In this document: positions 41,901 through 50,601 of the stretch, piece by piece | Layout: each line of letters opens with the position of its first letter | Numbering within the stretch: the stretch's first letter is position 1 | The notes under the pieces: generated by a model | The model's input: only the letters and a program-made list of their open reading frames with translations | Databases searched by the model: none | Told to the model about the DNA's origin: nothing | Made by a program: the position numbers and the translations under genes | Origin: UBA2982 sp040081395 | GTDB lineage: Bacteria; Gemmatimonadota; Gemmatimonadetes; Longimicrobiales; Gaopeijiaceae | Assembly: GCA_040081395.1 (NCBI GenBank) | Contig: JBEBGN010000002.1 | Coordinates: 1-64,000 of the forward strand | Length of the DNA: 64,000 nucleotides | Direction of reading: 5' to 3'

Positions 41901-42127
41901 ACCTTGAGGAGCTCCGTGGAGAGCGGGTACGTCACCTGGTCCTCGACCAACTGCGGCGCCTGTCCGGGCCACTCGGTCATCACGATGACCTGCACGTCGG
42001 ACAAATCGGGGATCGCGTCCACCGGCGTGGTGAGGAGCGCCCACCCGCCGGCGAGCGACAGTGCCAGCGTCCCCAGGATCACGGCCATCCGGTGACCCAC
42101 CGACCACTCGATGACACGCTCCAACAT
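38963..42127 (-). CDS. cusA: CusA-type heavy-metal RND efflux pump (Cu/Ag)
   Basis: The 1054-residue pump has the HME-RND topology with two periplasmic loops. Helix 4 carries 'LGGIAIAIGAMIDAAIVLVEN', the CusA form of the proton-relay segment. The sequence 'GTRVVRGMSQFGLSAVYVVF' is the CusA porter motif. Aligned by memory with E. coli CusA, methionines corresponding to M573 ('RLDMLATGIKTP') and M623 ('ARHGMTVEDVQ') are present, and the third (M672) appears replaced by Leu in 'GSPLIKSENA'. It exports Cu(I) or Ag(I) from periplasm and cytoplasm. It follows cusB by 2 bases. A truncated copy of its end is at 10546-10772. Confidence 0.92.
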   Translation of the reverse strand: MLERVIEWSVGHRMAVILGTLALSLAGGWALLTTPVDAIPDLSDVQVIVMTEWPGQAPQLVEDQVTYPLSTELLKVPGTRVVRGMSQFGLSAVYVVFEDDVDLYWARSRVLEYLNGVSGRLPEGAMPMLGPDATGVGWVFQYVLADTSGTLDLAEIRGLQDWTVRPALTAVPGVAEVASFGGFEKQYQIEIDPARLLAYDIPVDRVVQAVRASNQNVGGRVLELGGAEYIVQGEGRFTGLDDIRGVPVGIGPGGVPITVGDLATVQIGPEIRRGIADFAMTGPDGAVAQGEVVTGFVVMRYGENPLAVIGRVKAKMTEIEASLPAGLSFVTGYDRSTLIERAIDTLREKLVEESIIVALVTAIFLLHAPSALVAILTLPIGILMAALAMRALGLTANIMSLGGIAIAIGAMIDAAIVLVENLHKHMERNQRAESPQGHWDLVITSAKEVGPSLFISLLIITVSFVPVFALEAQEGRLFHPLAWTKTLAMAAAALLSITLVPVMMGLLIRKGVKTEAANPINRFLIRAYRPAIRFVLRYRWPVISTATALLALTILPWRRLGSEFMPPLNEGSVMDMPSLFPGVGASQAKRILEQRDRAMATIPEVEMVLGKIGRAESATDMAPMSMIESVAILKPEAEWREGMTFDAIVAEMNATVTTPGVANMWSMPIKNRLDMLATGIKTPVGIKIFGPDLAVLDRIGEQIEATLPMVAGTSAVFAERAMGGRYLNVAVDRPAAARHGMTVEDVQLAMTAAVGGVYAGEVIEGRERYSVLVRYPRELRDAPAKVASVLVSTPSGAQVALGELATIGVIRGSPLIKSENAYLNSVVYVDVRGRDIGSYVSEARSLLEARIMLPTGYRLEWSGQFEAMERANRRLRFVVPITLAVIFLLLYMNFGSVTEAGIVMLSLPFALVGGVWLMWLLGYNTSVATAIGFIALAGVAAETGVVMLIYLDHAHRDRRTEGRMTSRADVDAGVEYGAVERVRPKMMTVTAIIAGLLPILWGHGAGADVMKRIAAPMVGGMVSSTILTLLVIPAIYSLWKEWELRRSSPTFDRS

Positions 42128-42129
42128 GG

Positions 42130-43410
42130 TCAGCGCTCCGTTGGCGGCATGGTCATCCCCTGCATGTCGCCGCCCTGCAAGTCCGTCGCGCCCATGTTGG
42201 TCGTCTGGCCGATCATACTCCTCATGACTTCAGCGAGGTTGCTCTCGCTGTCGAGCAGAAATTGCGGCGATGTGACGACGCGCTGCCCGGGCTCGAGTCC
42301 GGCGATCACCTCGGCCAATTCGCCGCTGATGCGACCGACCTCGACCTCCTGCGGTAGGATGCGCCCTCCGCCCATGTCCACGAACACGAGGCGCCGCTCC
42401 CCCGTGTCGAGAACCGCGGAAGCCGGCACCGTGAGCGCGGAACGGCCTGCCGCCTGGATTCGCACGGTCGCATACATCCCGGGCCTGAGCCGGCCCCCGG
42501 GGTTGGCGATCGCGACCCTGGCCCTCAGCGTCCTCGCCTGGTCCGCGAGCGTGGGATAGACGTACTCGATCCGGCCCGGGATGAGGCGCCCGGGGAGCGC
42601 CGACATCTCCACGCTCACCGCGTCGCCTTCGTGGACGAGCCCGGCGTCGGCCTCGCGCACCTCCGCATCGACCCAGAGCTCCGTGAGGTCCGCGATCGTG
42701 TAGAGCGACTGTCCGGCCACGACCGACTGACCCACGAGCACGTTCTTCTCGATCACGACCCCGGAGGCGGGCGCATACAGGGTGAGCGTGCGACGGGCCT
42801 GGCCGTCCGCCAGGATCTGATCGATCTGGTCTTCGGAGATTCCCCAGAGCAGGAGGCGCTGTCGTGCCGCATCCACCAGGTCTGCCGAGCTGGGCTGCAC
42901 GCCGGGCAGGACGCTGCCGGAGATCTGCTCCTGCAGCCGGGCCGCGAGCAGGAGCTCCTCCTGCGCCGCGAGGAGCTCAGGGGAATAGACCTCGACGAGC
43001 GGCTCGCCCTCGCGAACCGACCTGCCGGTGAAGTCCACGAGCAGCCGCTCGACGTACCCGCCGAACCTCACAGTTACGGCGGAAATCCGAGTCTCGTCCA
43101 ACCCGAGAACTCCGACGGTCCGGACCACATCCGTGAGCGTGCGGACTTCCACCTCTCCGAAGGTGATGCCGAACTCTCGGAGTTGCTCCGCGGTAAGGCT
43201 GATGGAGCCGTCTCCCGCCGCGCCTCCACCGGACATGTCCATGCCGGGCATGGCTTCACCACCGGTCGCCGTCGGAGGCGACTGGTTCTCCGTGGACCTC
43301 GTCCGTATCAGCCACGCGATCGCCAGGGCCACGGTGACCGCGGCAACGCCCCAGGCCGCGAAACGTCCGACGCGGCTCGTGGCGCCGGTCACATCAGTCG
43401 GCTCGCTCAT
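42130..43410 (-). CDS. cusB: CusB-type membrane-fusion adaptor
   Basis: The 426-residue adaptor has an N-terminal membrane anchor (14-37), a Met-rich periplasmic start ('GGEAMPGMDMSGGG'), the alpha-hairpin, lipoyl and beta-barrel segments ('LYAPASGVVIEKNVLVGQSV', 'ARVAIANPGGRLRPGMYATV'), and a Met-rich C-terminus ('TTNMGATDLQGGDMQGMTMP'). The Met clusters fit the CusB metal handover to CusA. ATG 43410 overlaps the tolC stop by ATGA. In the operon order TolC-like, adaptor, pump, lipoprotein, it is the second of the three pump genes. Confidence 0.92.
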   Translation of the reverse strand: MSEPTDVTGATSRVGRFAAWGVAAVTVALAIAWLIRTRSTENQSPPTATGGEAMPGMDMSGGGAAGDGSISLTAEQLREFGITFGEVEVRTLTDVVRTVGVLGLDETRISAVTVRFGGYVERLLVDFTGRSVREGEPLVEVYSPELLAAQEELLLAARLQEQISGSVLPGVQPSSADLVDAARQRLLLWGISEDQIDQILADGQARRTLTLYAPASGVVIEKNVLVGQSVVAGQSLYTIADLTELWVDAEVREADAGLVHEGDAVSVEMSALPGRLIPGRIEYVYPTLADQARTLRARVAIANPGGRLRPGMYATVRIQAAGRSALTVPASAVLDTGERRLVFVDMGGGRILPQEVEVGRISGELAEVIAGLEPGQRVVTSPQFLLDSESNLAEVMRSMIGQTTNMGATDLQGGDMQGMTMPPTER

Positions 43411-44777
43411 GGCAGTACCTCCGCCCCCACGGCCCGCTCCAAATCGGCCAACCCCTTGGCGAAGTCACTCAAGGCACTCAAGTACGCGACCTCGTAGTCG
43501 TACAGTGCCGCCTGGCTCTCGAGCACTGCCATCAAATCCGCGGTCCCGGTGTGGAACGCCACCGTCGCGGACTCGAGCGCCGCCCTCCCCTGCGGCACGA
43601 TCGACGTGACGAGGAGCGCGAGCTGGGACCGCGCGCGCTCGATCTCGGTGTGGCGCGCCGCAACCTCGGCATTCAGCTCGTTGATCATCGCGTGATGTCC
43701 GGCTTCCAGGGCCGCGAGATCCGCCCTGGCCTCAGCGACCTCTTGATGCTGTCGGGCGGCTCGGTGAACCGGAATGGGGACGGACACCATCAAGCTCATC
43801 ATATCCGCGTTGTCCACACGCTGAGCGTACTCGACCGACAGGTCGAAGTCGGGTAGGTGTGCCTTGCGAGCCAGGTCCATGCGAGCTGCCTGCGCAGCGA
43901 CCTCGGCCTCGTGTGCTCGCAGGACGGGACTGTTCGCGATCGCTCGGGCCTGGAGGTCCTCGAGCGGGGGCACCGGCGAATCCGCGACGCGAGCGCCTAC
44001 GGTCGCGGACGTGAATCGGATGCGCTCCGGCGAGACGGCCACCGCCGCACGCGCGATGGGCTCCGGCACGTAGGGCTCCTCCACGGGGGTGTCGCTCGGG
44101 CGGTCGAGAAGCGCGTTCAGCTCAGCGAGGGCCGCGCGCCGTGCCTCCGCGAGCACGATCACCTCCTCCGTGAGACCAGCCGCGTCGAGGCGAGCCTCTA
44201 GCACATCTCCCTGGGCCCCCGAAGCCGCGGCATATCGCGACTCGGTCACCTGTACCAGCGTGAGCACGAGGGTCTGGTTGCGCTCGACGACGTCGAGCGA
44301 GCCGTCGAAGAAGGCCAGGTCGTAGTAGGCCCTGCGCACCGCCGCGGCCAAATCGACGCGGGTCGCTTGGAGCTGCGCGTCAGCCGCCTCAACCTCGAGC
44401 TCCGCCGCTCGGGTGGCGAGGGGGCGTTTCCCCGGAAAGGGGAGTCGCTGGCCGATTCCCACCGTCGTCATGGTCATGAAGTCACCGAGCCCGGGATCGC
44501 GGATCGGCACGTTTCTGATGCCCACGCCCAGCATCGGATCGGGGAGCGCACCGGACGGACCGACCCGGGCGCGGGCGGCCTCCACCCGCTGCACCGCCTC
44601 GCGCACGGTGGGACTCCGTTCGATCGCGAGCGCGACGAGAGAGTCGACTGCGAAGGCACTCGCGGGCAGCGCCGGTCCGGCGCGGTCCAAGACCTGCGCA
44701 CCTACCGGGATCGTCGAAGCGACGAGCCCGAGTGCCGCCGCGGTTAGGGCGAGCGTGAATGTGCTCTGTCTGGGCAT
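43407..44777 (-). CDS. TolC-family outer-membrane efflux protein (CusC-like)
   Basis: The 456-residue outer-membrane factor has a signal peptide ending near 'PVGAQ' and two OEP repeats: 'VDSLVALAIERSPTVREAVQ' with 'GIGQRLPFPGKRPLATRAAE', then 'LEDLQARAIANSPVLRAHEA' and 'SLMVSVPIPVHRAARQHQEV'. It forms the exit duct of the CusABC complex. ATG 44777 is preferred to ATG 44792 because GGAGGA lies 7-10 bases upstream. The last codon overlaps cusB. Confidence 0.9.
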   Translation of the reverse strand: MPRQSTFTLALTAAALGLVASTIPVGAQVLDRAGPALPASAFAVDSLVALAIERSPTVREAVQRVEAARARVGPSGALPDPMLGVGIRNVPIRDPGLGDFMTMTTVGIGQRLPFPGKRPLATRAAELEVEAADAQLQATRVDLAAAVRRAYYDLAFFDGSLDVVERNQTLVLTLVQVTESRYAAASGAQGDVLEARLDAAGLTEEVIVLAEARRAALAELNALLDRPSDTPVEEPYVPEPIARAAVAVSPERIRFTSATVGARVADSPVPPLEDLQARAIANSPVLRAHEAEVAAQAARMDLARKAHLPDFDLSVEYAQRVDNADMMSLMVSVPIPVHRAARQHQEVAEARADLAALEAGHHAMINELNAEVAARHTEIERARSQLALLVTSIVPQGRAALESATVAFHTGTADLMAVLESQAALYDYEVAYLSALSDFAKGLADLERAVGAEVLP

Positions 44778-44947
44778 TGCCAGGTCCTCCATCGTCTTGA
44801 GCCGTTGGTTCACGCCGGCGTGCCGAGAGTCGAACGAACCGCGGCATCGCCGAGTGCGACGAGAAAGCCGGGTCGGACCTATGCGGTCCGATCCAGCGTC
44901 TTCGAAGCGTGTTTGGTGGCCGAGCCGGATGGCTCGGGCCGGACCGA

Positions 44948-45343
44948 CTACGCCTTCGGTGGCCGGAAGATCGAGGACGTGCGCAGCAAGGGAGAACTCA
45001 CCTCGAGCCGCGCGGCGAGAGCAGCGCCCTTCGGCGCGTAGAGCTCCGGAAGGGCAACGGCTGCGGGGACCGAGGCGAAGACGTTGCACCCCTGGGCCGC
45101 ACCGGGTAGCCCAAACGGACAGGGGGCACCGCTCTGGCGCTCATTGGGGGCGTCGTGCTGATGCCCAGGAGGGCAGGGGTGGTCCATGGGCATGGCGCCC
45201 ATGCCATCGTCGCCAGCCTCGGCGACGGGATCCGGCTGGCTCATCTCCGGGTCGCACGTGGCCGCGGCGATTCCCTCGCCGAGGGAGAGCAACAGCGCAG
45301 CCAGGAGAACCAGGCCGGAGAGAGCGCGAATCCGCCGGATCAT
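44948..45343 (-). CDS. Exported Met/His/Cys-rich protein heading the cus operon
   Basis: The 131-residue protein has a signal peptide (residues 5-27) and a short mature part with a metal-binding-like cluster 'MGAMPMDHPCPPGHQHD' (48-64) and three more cysteines. There is no known domain. It lies 170 bases upstream of the tolC-like gene, with no other gene between. A periplasmic Cu(I) or Ag(I) chaperone is a reasonable inference from the ligand pattern and context, but nothing else supports it. Confidence 0.65.
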   Translation of the reverse strand: MIRRIRALSGLVLLAALLLSLGEGIAAATCDPEMSQPDPVAEAGDDGMGAMPMDHPCPPGHQHDAPNERQSGAPCPFGLPGAAQGCNVFASVPAAVALPELYAPKGAALAARLEVSSPLLRTSSIFRPPKA

Positions 45344-45418
45344 TGTGCTACCAATCTAGCGGAACTGAATACTCGACAACACGAGCCACCCACGGGCCCC
45401 CCCGGCTTCCCCGAGCCC

Positions 45419-47506
45419 TCAGATCTCCTGCCGGCGCATGAGTTGCGCGTTGATCGCCACGATCACGGTGCTCGCGGACATCAGGAGCGCCGCCAATGCG
45501 GGCGGCAGGAGGAATCCTCTGCTGGCGAGGACGCCGGCGGCCAATGGGATCGCAAAGACATTGTAACCGGCCGCCCACCAGAGATTTTGCATCATCTTGC
45601 GATAGCTCGCCTGGGAGAGCTTCACGATTCGCGGAATGTCGCGCGGGTCGCTGCGGACGAGCACCACATCGCCTGCCTCCACGGCCACGTCGGTGCCTGC
45701 CCCGATCGCCACGCCGACGTCGGAAGTCACCAGGGCGGGAGCGTCGTTCACTCCGTCGCCGACCATCGCCACCCGCTTCCCCTGGCGCTGAAGCTCCCGG
45801 ATCTTGTCCGCTTTCTGATCCGGGAGGACTTCGGCGAGCACGGTGTCGATGCCGAGCTCCTTCCCGACCGCGGCGGCGACGGCCTGGGAGTCTCCCGTGA
45901 GCATCGCCACCTCGATGCCCATGCGATGGAGCGCCTCGATCGCCTCGCGGGACTGCGGCCGGATCGCGTCCGCGACCGCGAACACCGCCCGGGCCTGCTT
46001 CCCCTCGAGCAGGTAGATCGCAGACTGCCCGCGGGTCGCGTAGGACTCCGCCGCTTGCACCAGTTCGTCCGGCGGCGTCACGGACAGGCTCTTCAGGAGG
46101 TTGGGACCGCCGATCTGAAGGTCTCGGTTCTCGATGCGCGCCCGGACGCCGTGCCCCGGAATCGCCTCGAAGCCGCTCGCGGTCGGAATCGCGAGCTTCT
46201 TCTCCTGGGCGCTCGTGACGATTGCCCGGCCCACCGAGTGCTCGGAATCGCGCTCGAGCGCGGCGGCCAGGCGGAGGGCGTCCTCGGGGGCCACGCCGTT
46301 CGCGGTGCGCGCATCAACCACGCGGTGCTCGCCCAGAGTGAGCGTCCCGGTCTTGTCGAACACGACCATGTCCAGGTTGCGCGCCTGCTCGAGCCCGCGC
46401 CGGTCCCGGATGAGCAACCCCCCGCGGGCACCGATGGTCGTCGAGATCGCGATGACCAGGGGCACGGCGAGGCCGAGCGCGTGCGGGCACGCGATCACCA
46501 GTACCGTGACCACGCGCTCCACCGCGAAGGCGGGCTCCGCCCCGATCATCAGCCAGATCACGGCGGTGAGCGAGGCAGCCCCGATCGCCACCAGGGTGAG
46601 TCCGAAGGCGGCTCGGTCGGCCAGCGCCTGCGCCCGCGACTTCGAGTTCTGCGCCTGCTCCACCAGTCGCATGATGCCCGCGAGCGCCGTCTTCTCTCCC
46701 GTCCCCGTCACCCTCATGCGCAGCGACCCCGAGCCATTGACCGTGCCCGCGATCACCCGCGCTCCTGACTCCTTTTGAACGGGCGCAGACTCGCCGGTGA
46801 TCATGGACTCGTTCACCTCGCTCTTCCCGCTGTCGACCTCGCCGTCCGCCGGAATTGCGGCTCCCGGGCGCACCAACACCCGGTCGCCTTCGCGCAGGTC
46901 AGTGATGGGGACCTCTTCCATATGCTCGCCGTGCAGGCGCACCGCGGTTCGGGGCAGGAGCTTGGCCAACTCCTTGAGCGCGCCCTGCGCCTGGAAGATC
47001 GAGCGCATCTCGATCCAGTGGCCCAGCAGCATGACCGTGACCAGGGTGGCGAGCTCCTCCCAGAGCGGCGTCCCCGGATAGCCGAGCGTGACCGCGACGC
47101 TGAAGACGAACGCGACCGTGATCGCGAGCGAGATCAGCGTCATCATCCCCGGCAAACGCCCACGAAGCTCGCCGAGCGCGCCCTCGAGGAAGACCAGTCC
47201 GCCGTAGAAGAACACGACCGTGCCGAACACCGGCGCGATCCAATCGGACCCGGGGAACATCGGCGGCATGAAGCCGGTGACGCGCGGCAGCATGTGCCCC
47301 CACACGACCGTCGGCACCGTCAGGACCAGAGAGAGCCAGAACTTGTCCCGGAACATCGCGACGCTGTGGCCAGCATGACGTTCGTGGGAAGGATGGCCCA
47401 CGGCGGCGGCGCCCTCGGACCTCGCACGAGTCGAATGCGACGCAGGACTCGGGTGATGGTGCCCGTGCGGGTCCGGGTCGTGATGCTCGTGGTGGTTGGA
47501 TGCCAT
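45419..47506 (-). CDS. copB: CopB-type copper-exporting P1B ATPase (CPH motif)
   Basis: The 695-residue P-type ATPase starts with a long His-rich N-terminus (residues 5-47, several HH and HxH) instead of an HMA domain. The helix-6 metal motif is 'CPHALGLAVPLVIAI' (C340-P-H342), the P1B-3 class associated with Cu(I)/Ag(I) or Cu(II) transport. 'FDKTGTLTLG' has D384. The hinge 'MVGDGVNDAPALVTSDVG' is complete. It lies 38 bases downstream of the CPC-type ATPase gene, on the same strand as the cus operon. Confidence 0.92.
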   Translation of the reverse strand: MASNHHEHHDPDPHGHHHPSPASHSTRARSEGAAAVGHPSHERHAGHSVAMFRDKFWLSLVLTVPTVVWGHMLPRVTGFMPPMFPGSDWIAPVFGTVVFFYGGLVFLEGALGELRGRLPGMMTLISLAITVAFVFSVAVTLGYPGTPLWEELATLVTVMLLGHWIEMRSIFQAQGALKELAKLLPRTAVRLHGEHMEEVPITDLREGDRVLVRPGAAIPADGEVDSGKSEVNESMITGESAPVQKESGARVIAGTVNGSGSLRMRVTGTGEKTALAGIMRLVEQAQNSKSRAQALADRAAFGLTLVAIGAASLTAVIWLMIGAEPAFAVERVVTVLVIACPHALGLAVPLVIAISTTIGARGGLLIRDRRGLEQARNLDMVVFDKTGTLTLGEHRVVDARTANGVAPEDALRLAAALERDSEHSVGRAIVTSAQEKKLAIPTASGFEAIPGHGVRARIENRDLQIGGPNLLKSLSVTPPDELVQAAESYATRGQSAIYLLEGKQARAVFAVADAIRPQSREAIEALHRMGIEVAMLTGDSQAVAAAVGKELGIDTVLAEVLPDQKADKIRELQRQGKRVAMVGDGVNDAPALVTSDVGVAIGAGTDVAVEAGDVVLVRSDPRDIPRIVKLSQASYRKMMQNLWWAAGYNVFAIPLAAGVLASRGFLLPPALAALLMSASTVIVAINAQLMRRQEI

Positions 47507-47544
47507 TCGCTCGACTCTCGCTAGCTCTTCGTGCGCTCTTCTGG

Positions 47545-49668
47545 TTACGCCTTCACGCGCCCCAGCCGGAGGCCGTTGAGCGTGACCGCGAGGGAGACAC
47601 CCAGATCGCCGATGAGCACGGCGGTGATCAACGACACGTATCCAAGTGGCACACCGATTGCCAGGACGGCCTTGATGGCGATCGCGGTCGTGATACTCTG
47701 CCGTATCACGGCCCGCGCCCGCCGCGACAGCCGGATGACGTAAGGTAGCCGCTCCAGATCATCCCCCATGAGCGCCACGTCGGCGGTCTCGAGCGCCGTG
47801 TCGCTACCCGCTGCGCCCATCGCGATCCCGACGGTCGCGGCCGCGAGAGCCGGGCCGTCGTTCACGCCGTCCCCGACCATCGCCACGGCTCCGTAGCGCG
47901 CCTTCAGCTCGGTCAGGGCCGCCAGCTTGTCTTCGGGCAGCATCTCGGCTCTGACCTCGTCCACGCCCACGGCGGAAGCGATCGCTTGAGCCGTGGCCTG
48001 GTTGTCACCTGTAATCAAGAACGTCCGCTCGATGCCGAGTCGCCGGAGCTCCACGACGGCCCGAGCGGCTCCTTCGCGGGGAACGTCGGCGAGCGCGATC
48101 CACGCGATCAGCGTGCCGTTTCGGGCCAACCCGACGACGGAGTGTCCGCCGTCCTCCAGGCCTGCCTGTAGCTCGACCCCCGGAAAGAGGCTCGGGCGAC
48201 CGATCAGGTGCTCCTCGCCATCGACTCGCGCGCGGGCACCCTTGCCCGGGATCGCCTGGAAGGCGGTCACATCGAACCGGGAGGGCGGCAACCCTCGGTG
48301 ATTCGCCTCCTCCACGATCGCCCGCGCGAGCGGATGCTCAGAGAAGCGCTCGATTGCTGCGGCGCGCGCGAGCGCGTCGTCCTCGCCGCCAGTGATCACC
48401 GAAATGGAGCGCACCGCCGGGTGGCCGACGCTCAGCGTGCCGGTCTTGTCGAACGCAAAGGCCCTCACGGCGCCGAGGGCCTCCAAGTAGGTGCCCCCCT
48501 TGATGAGCACGCCGTGACGAGCCGCAGCCGTGAGCCCGCTCACCACGGCGACCGGCGTCGAGATCACCAGAGCGCACGGGCAGGCGATCACGAGGAGCGT
48601 CAGCCCCCGCGTCACCCATAGGGTGACGGAAGCATCGACGAGCAACGGGGGCAGCACGGCGATCGCGACAGCGACAGCCGTGATCGCGGGCGTGTAGTAG
48701 CGGGCGAACTTCTCCACGAAGCGCTCGCTCTGGGTCTTCGCCCCTTGGGCCTCCTCCACCATGCGCACGATCTTGGCCAGCGCGCTCTCGCCCGCGGGTC
48801 GGTCGACACGCACGCGTAGATGACCTTCCCGGTTGATCGTTCCCGAGAAGACCGTGTCACCCGGCGCCTTCTCGACCGGCATCGACTCGCCGGTGATCGG
48901 GCTTTGATCCACCGCAGACGCGCCCTGGAGGACGGTACCGTCGGCGGCGACTCGGTCGCCGGGTCGGACCACGATCTCGTCCCCCGCGGCGAGCGACGAC
49001 GCAGGAACGGTCACCTCGTGGCCGCCTCGGACGACGACGGCCGACTGCGGAGCCATTTCCATGAGCGACTCGATCGACGCACGCGCCCGATCCACCGAGT
49101 ACGCCTCGAGGAGCTCGGCGATCGTGAATAGCACGGCGATCGCAGCGGCCTCGACGAACTCGCCCAGGATGAGCGCGCCCAGGATGGCCACCGTCATGAG
49201 GAAGTTCATGTCCAGCGACAGACGCCGTGCAGCGGCTATGCCCTTCGGGAAGAAATTCCAGCCGCCGACGAGCGCCGCGAGGACGAAGCAGACGTCGGAG
49301 GCTCCCACGACGTAGGTCGGCGACGAGAACACCAGCGCGCGGCGAAACACGAGCCACGTGAGGGTTCCTAGCAGGACCAGCCCAAGCGCGACGTAAGCCC
49401 TTCGAGCCTGCACGCTGTGCCAGGTGTCCGGCGCCGCGAGAGCGGGCCGCCCCTTCTCGACGGGTCGAGCCAGGTATCCCAGGCGACCGACTTCTTCCCG
49501 GATCTGGCTCTCGCTGACCCGGGTCTCATCGACGGTGACCATCAGCGTGCGAGCGACGATGTTCCCCCGCACACTGCCGACTCCGTCGATCTTGGTAAGG
49601 TGCCTCTCGATCTTCACCAGGCAGCTCGAGCAGTCCATCTCGCCCACCCGCAGGTGAAGCTCCGTCAA
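47545..49668 (-). CDS. Zn/Cd/Pb-type P1B ATPase (CPC motif)
   Basis: The 707-residue ATPase has an N-terminal HMA domain with 'GEMDCSSCLVKIE' (C13, C16). The metal motif 'CPCALVISTPVAVVSGL' (C363-P-C365) and 'FDKTGTLSVG' (D407) match the ZntA/CadA group rather than CopA, since the 'VISTPVA' and 'HGVLIKGGTYLE' forms are typical of Zn/Cd pumps. The adjacent divergent ArsR-family gene is CmtR-like, which also suggests Cd/Pb/Zn. A degraded copy of its 3' end lies at 9892-10035. Confidence 0.92.
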   Translation of the reverse strand: MTELHLRVGEMDCSSCLVKIERHLTKIDGVGSVRGNIVARTLMVTVDETRVSESQIREEVGRLGYLARPVEKGRPALAAPDTWHSVQARRAYVALGLVLLGTLTWLVFRRALVFSSPTYVVGASDVCFVLAALVGGWNFFPKGIAAARRLSLDMNFLMTVAILGALILGEFVEAAAIAVLFTIAELLEAYSVDRARASIESLMEMAPQSAVVVRGGHEVTVPASSLAAGDEIVVRPGDRVAADGTVLQGASAVDQSPITGESMPVEKAPGDTVFSGTINREGHLRVRVDRPAGESALAKIVRMVEEAQGAKTQSERFVEKFARYYTPAITAVAVAIAVLPPLLVDASVTLWVTRGLTLLVIACPCALVISTPVAVVSGLTAAARHGVLIKGGTYLEALGAVRAFAFDKTGTLSVGHPAVRSISVITGGEDDALARAAAIERFSEHPLARAIVEEANHRGLPPSRFDVTAFQAIPGKGARARVDGEEHLIGRPSLFPGVELQAGLEDGGHSVVGLARNGTLIAWIALADVPREGAARAVVELRRLGIERTFLITGDNQATAQAIASAVGVDEVRAEMLPEDKLAALTELKARYGAVAMVGDGVNDGPALAAATVGIAMGAAGSDTALETADVALMGDDLERLPYVIRLSRRARAVIRQSITTAIAIKAVLAIGVPLGYVSLITAVLIGDLGVSLAVTLNGLRLGRVKA

Positions 49669-49760
49669 GGAAGCGCTCAGATGAAGGTCAATCCAGTGGG
49701 CGAGGCGCTCTTCCGGCGCCGCGACGTGCGCACTTGCGGGTCCTGGGCTCCTGCCTTACG

Positions 49761-49778
49761 TATCATCCTTCGCTGATA
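49761..49778. promoter_or_regulatory. Candidate ArsR-type operator in divergent promoter
   Basis: The 131 bases between the CPC-type ATPase and the ArsR gene hold the imperfect inverted repeat TATCA-N8-TGATA in an AT-rich patch (49758-49785), unlike the G+C-rich surroundings. Such sites are typical operators for SmtB/ArsR repressors. It lies about 22 bases before the ATG of the regulator. Confidence 0.5.
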
Positions 49779-49799
49779 TACAAAGCTTCGCATCGGCCG

Positions 49800-50144
49800 A
49801 TGGCAACGACAACTACATCGATCCCACTCGCCACGAAAGCCAAGCTGTTCCGTGGCCTCTCGGACGAATCCCGTCTGGCCATACTCGAGGCGCTCCGCGC
49901 CGGCGCTCGCAACGTGGGTGAGATCGTCGAGCTCACGGGGCTCAGCCAATCCAATGCCTCGAACCACCTGGCCTGTCTCCTGGATTGCGGGCTCGTGGCG
50001 CGCGAGCAGAGCGGCCGATTCGTCTTCTATAGCCTCAGCGATCGCCGCGTGGAGAAGCTCCTTCTGGCAGCCGAGAGTCTCGTCGTCGAGGTCGCCGTCG
50101 GGGTCGAAGCTTGTGTCCGTTATCCTGCGCGGGACGCCCGATGA
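49800..50144 (+). CDS. ArsR/SmtB-family metalloregulator (CmtR-like)
   Basis: The 114-residue winged-helix regulator has 'SDESRLAILEALRAGARNVG', the recognition helix 'LSQSNASNHLACLLDCGLVA' and a wing 'REQSGRFVFYSL'. Two cysteines in the recognition helix (C59, C63) and one near the C-terminus (C105) match the CmtR-type Cd/Pb site. ATG 49800 is preferred; the upstream in-frame start lies in the putative operator. It would repress both the divergent ATPase and its own operon until metal binds. The stop overlaps the next gene by ATGA. Confidence 0.88.
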   Translation: MATTTTSIPLATKAKLFRGLSDESRLAILEALRAGARNVGEIVELTGLSQSNASNHLACLLDCGLVAREQSGRFVFYSLSDRRVEKLLLAAESLVVEVAVGVEACVRYPARDAR

Positions 50145-50482
50145 CCCCCCGGAGGGTTGTGTCGCTTCTTCTCTTCGTTTCGGTTGCTACCTCATCGCTC
50201 GAGGTCGTGTTCGCCGACGGGCCCGGGCTCGGTGCAGACGCCCAGGCGACTGACGGCCCCGCCGGGGTCGTTACAGCCGACCTGGAAAGCGAGCGAGGCA
50301 GCTCTGGAGACGACTGCACGTGCCTCTGTGCGTGCGCCTGCTCCGGGGCGCAGCTAGTGGTGGGCCCCCCTCGAGTGGCGCTCGTCTTCGCGGACGCGCC
50401 TTTGCATGAGGTCGTTCCAGAAGTGGAACTCGCACCCGAGCGCATCTACCCCAGATTGCGCGTCCGGCCGCAGCTCGCGTAA
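50141..50482 (+). CDS. Exported protein with CxCxCxCxC motif
   Basis: The 113-residue protein has a signal peptide (residues 6-24) and a mature part with the run 'DCTCLCACACSGAQ' (Cys at 59, 61, 63, 65, 67), an alternating Cys pattern like metallothionein-type metal clusters. The rest is low-complexity. It overlaps the regulator gene and lies upstream of a TolC-CzcB-CzcA set. A periplasmic metal-buffering role is inferred. No family was recognised. Confidence 0.65.
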   Translation: MTPRRVVSLLLFVSVATSSLEVVFADGPGLGADAQATDGPAGVVTADLESERGSSGDDCTCLCACACSGAQLVVGPPRVALVFADAPLHEVVPEVELAPERIYPRLRVRPQLA

Positions 50483-50601
50483 GGCAAGGCCAGGCGCCAG
50501 CTGTGGCCGTCTCGGTCGCCCGTCGACCGGGGACGGATCCCAACCCTGGCGTGGCCGCGGTCCACGTTCAGACACCACGACACTTCAGCGAGCGAACGCC
50601 C

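Noticed and set aside
45155..46768. Long plus-strand open frame of about 537 codons
   Set aside because: It is antisense to the CopB-type ATPase gene, is very rich in Arg, Asp and His, and has no recognised motif; high G+C produces such antisense frames.
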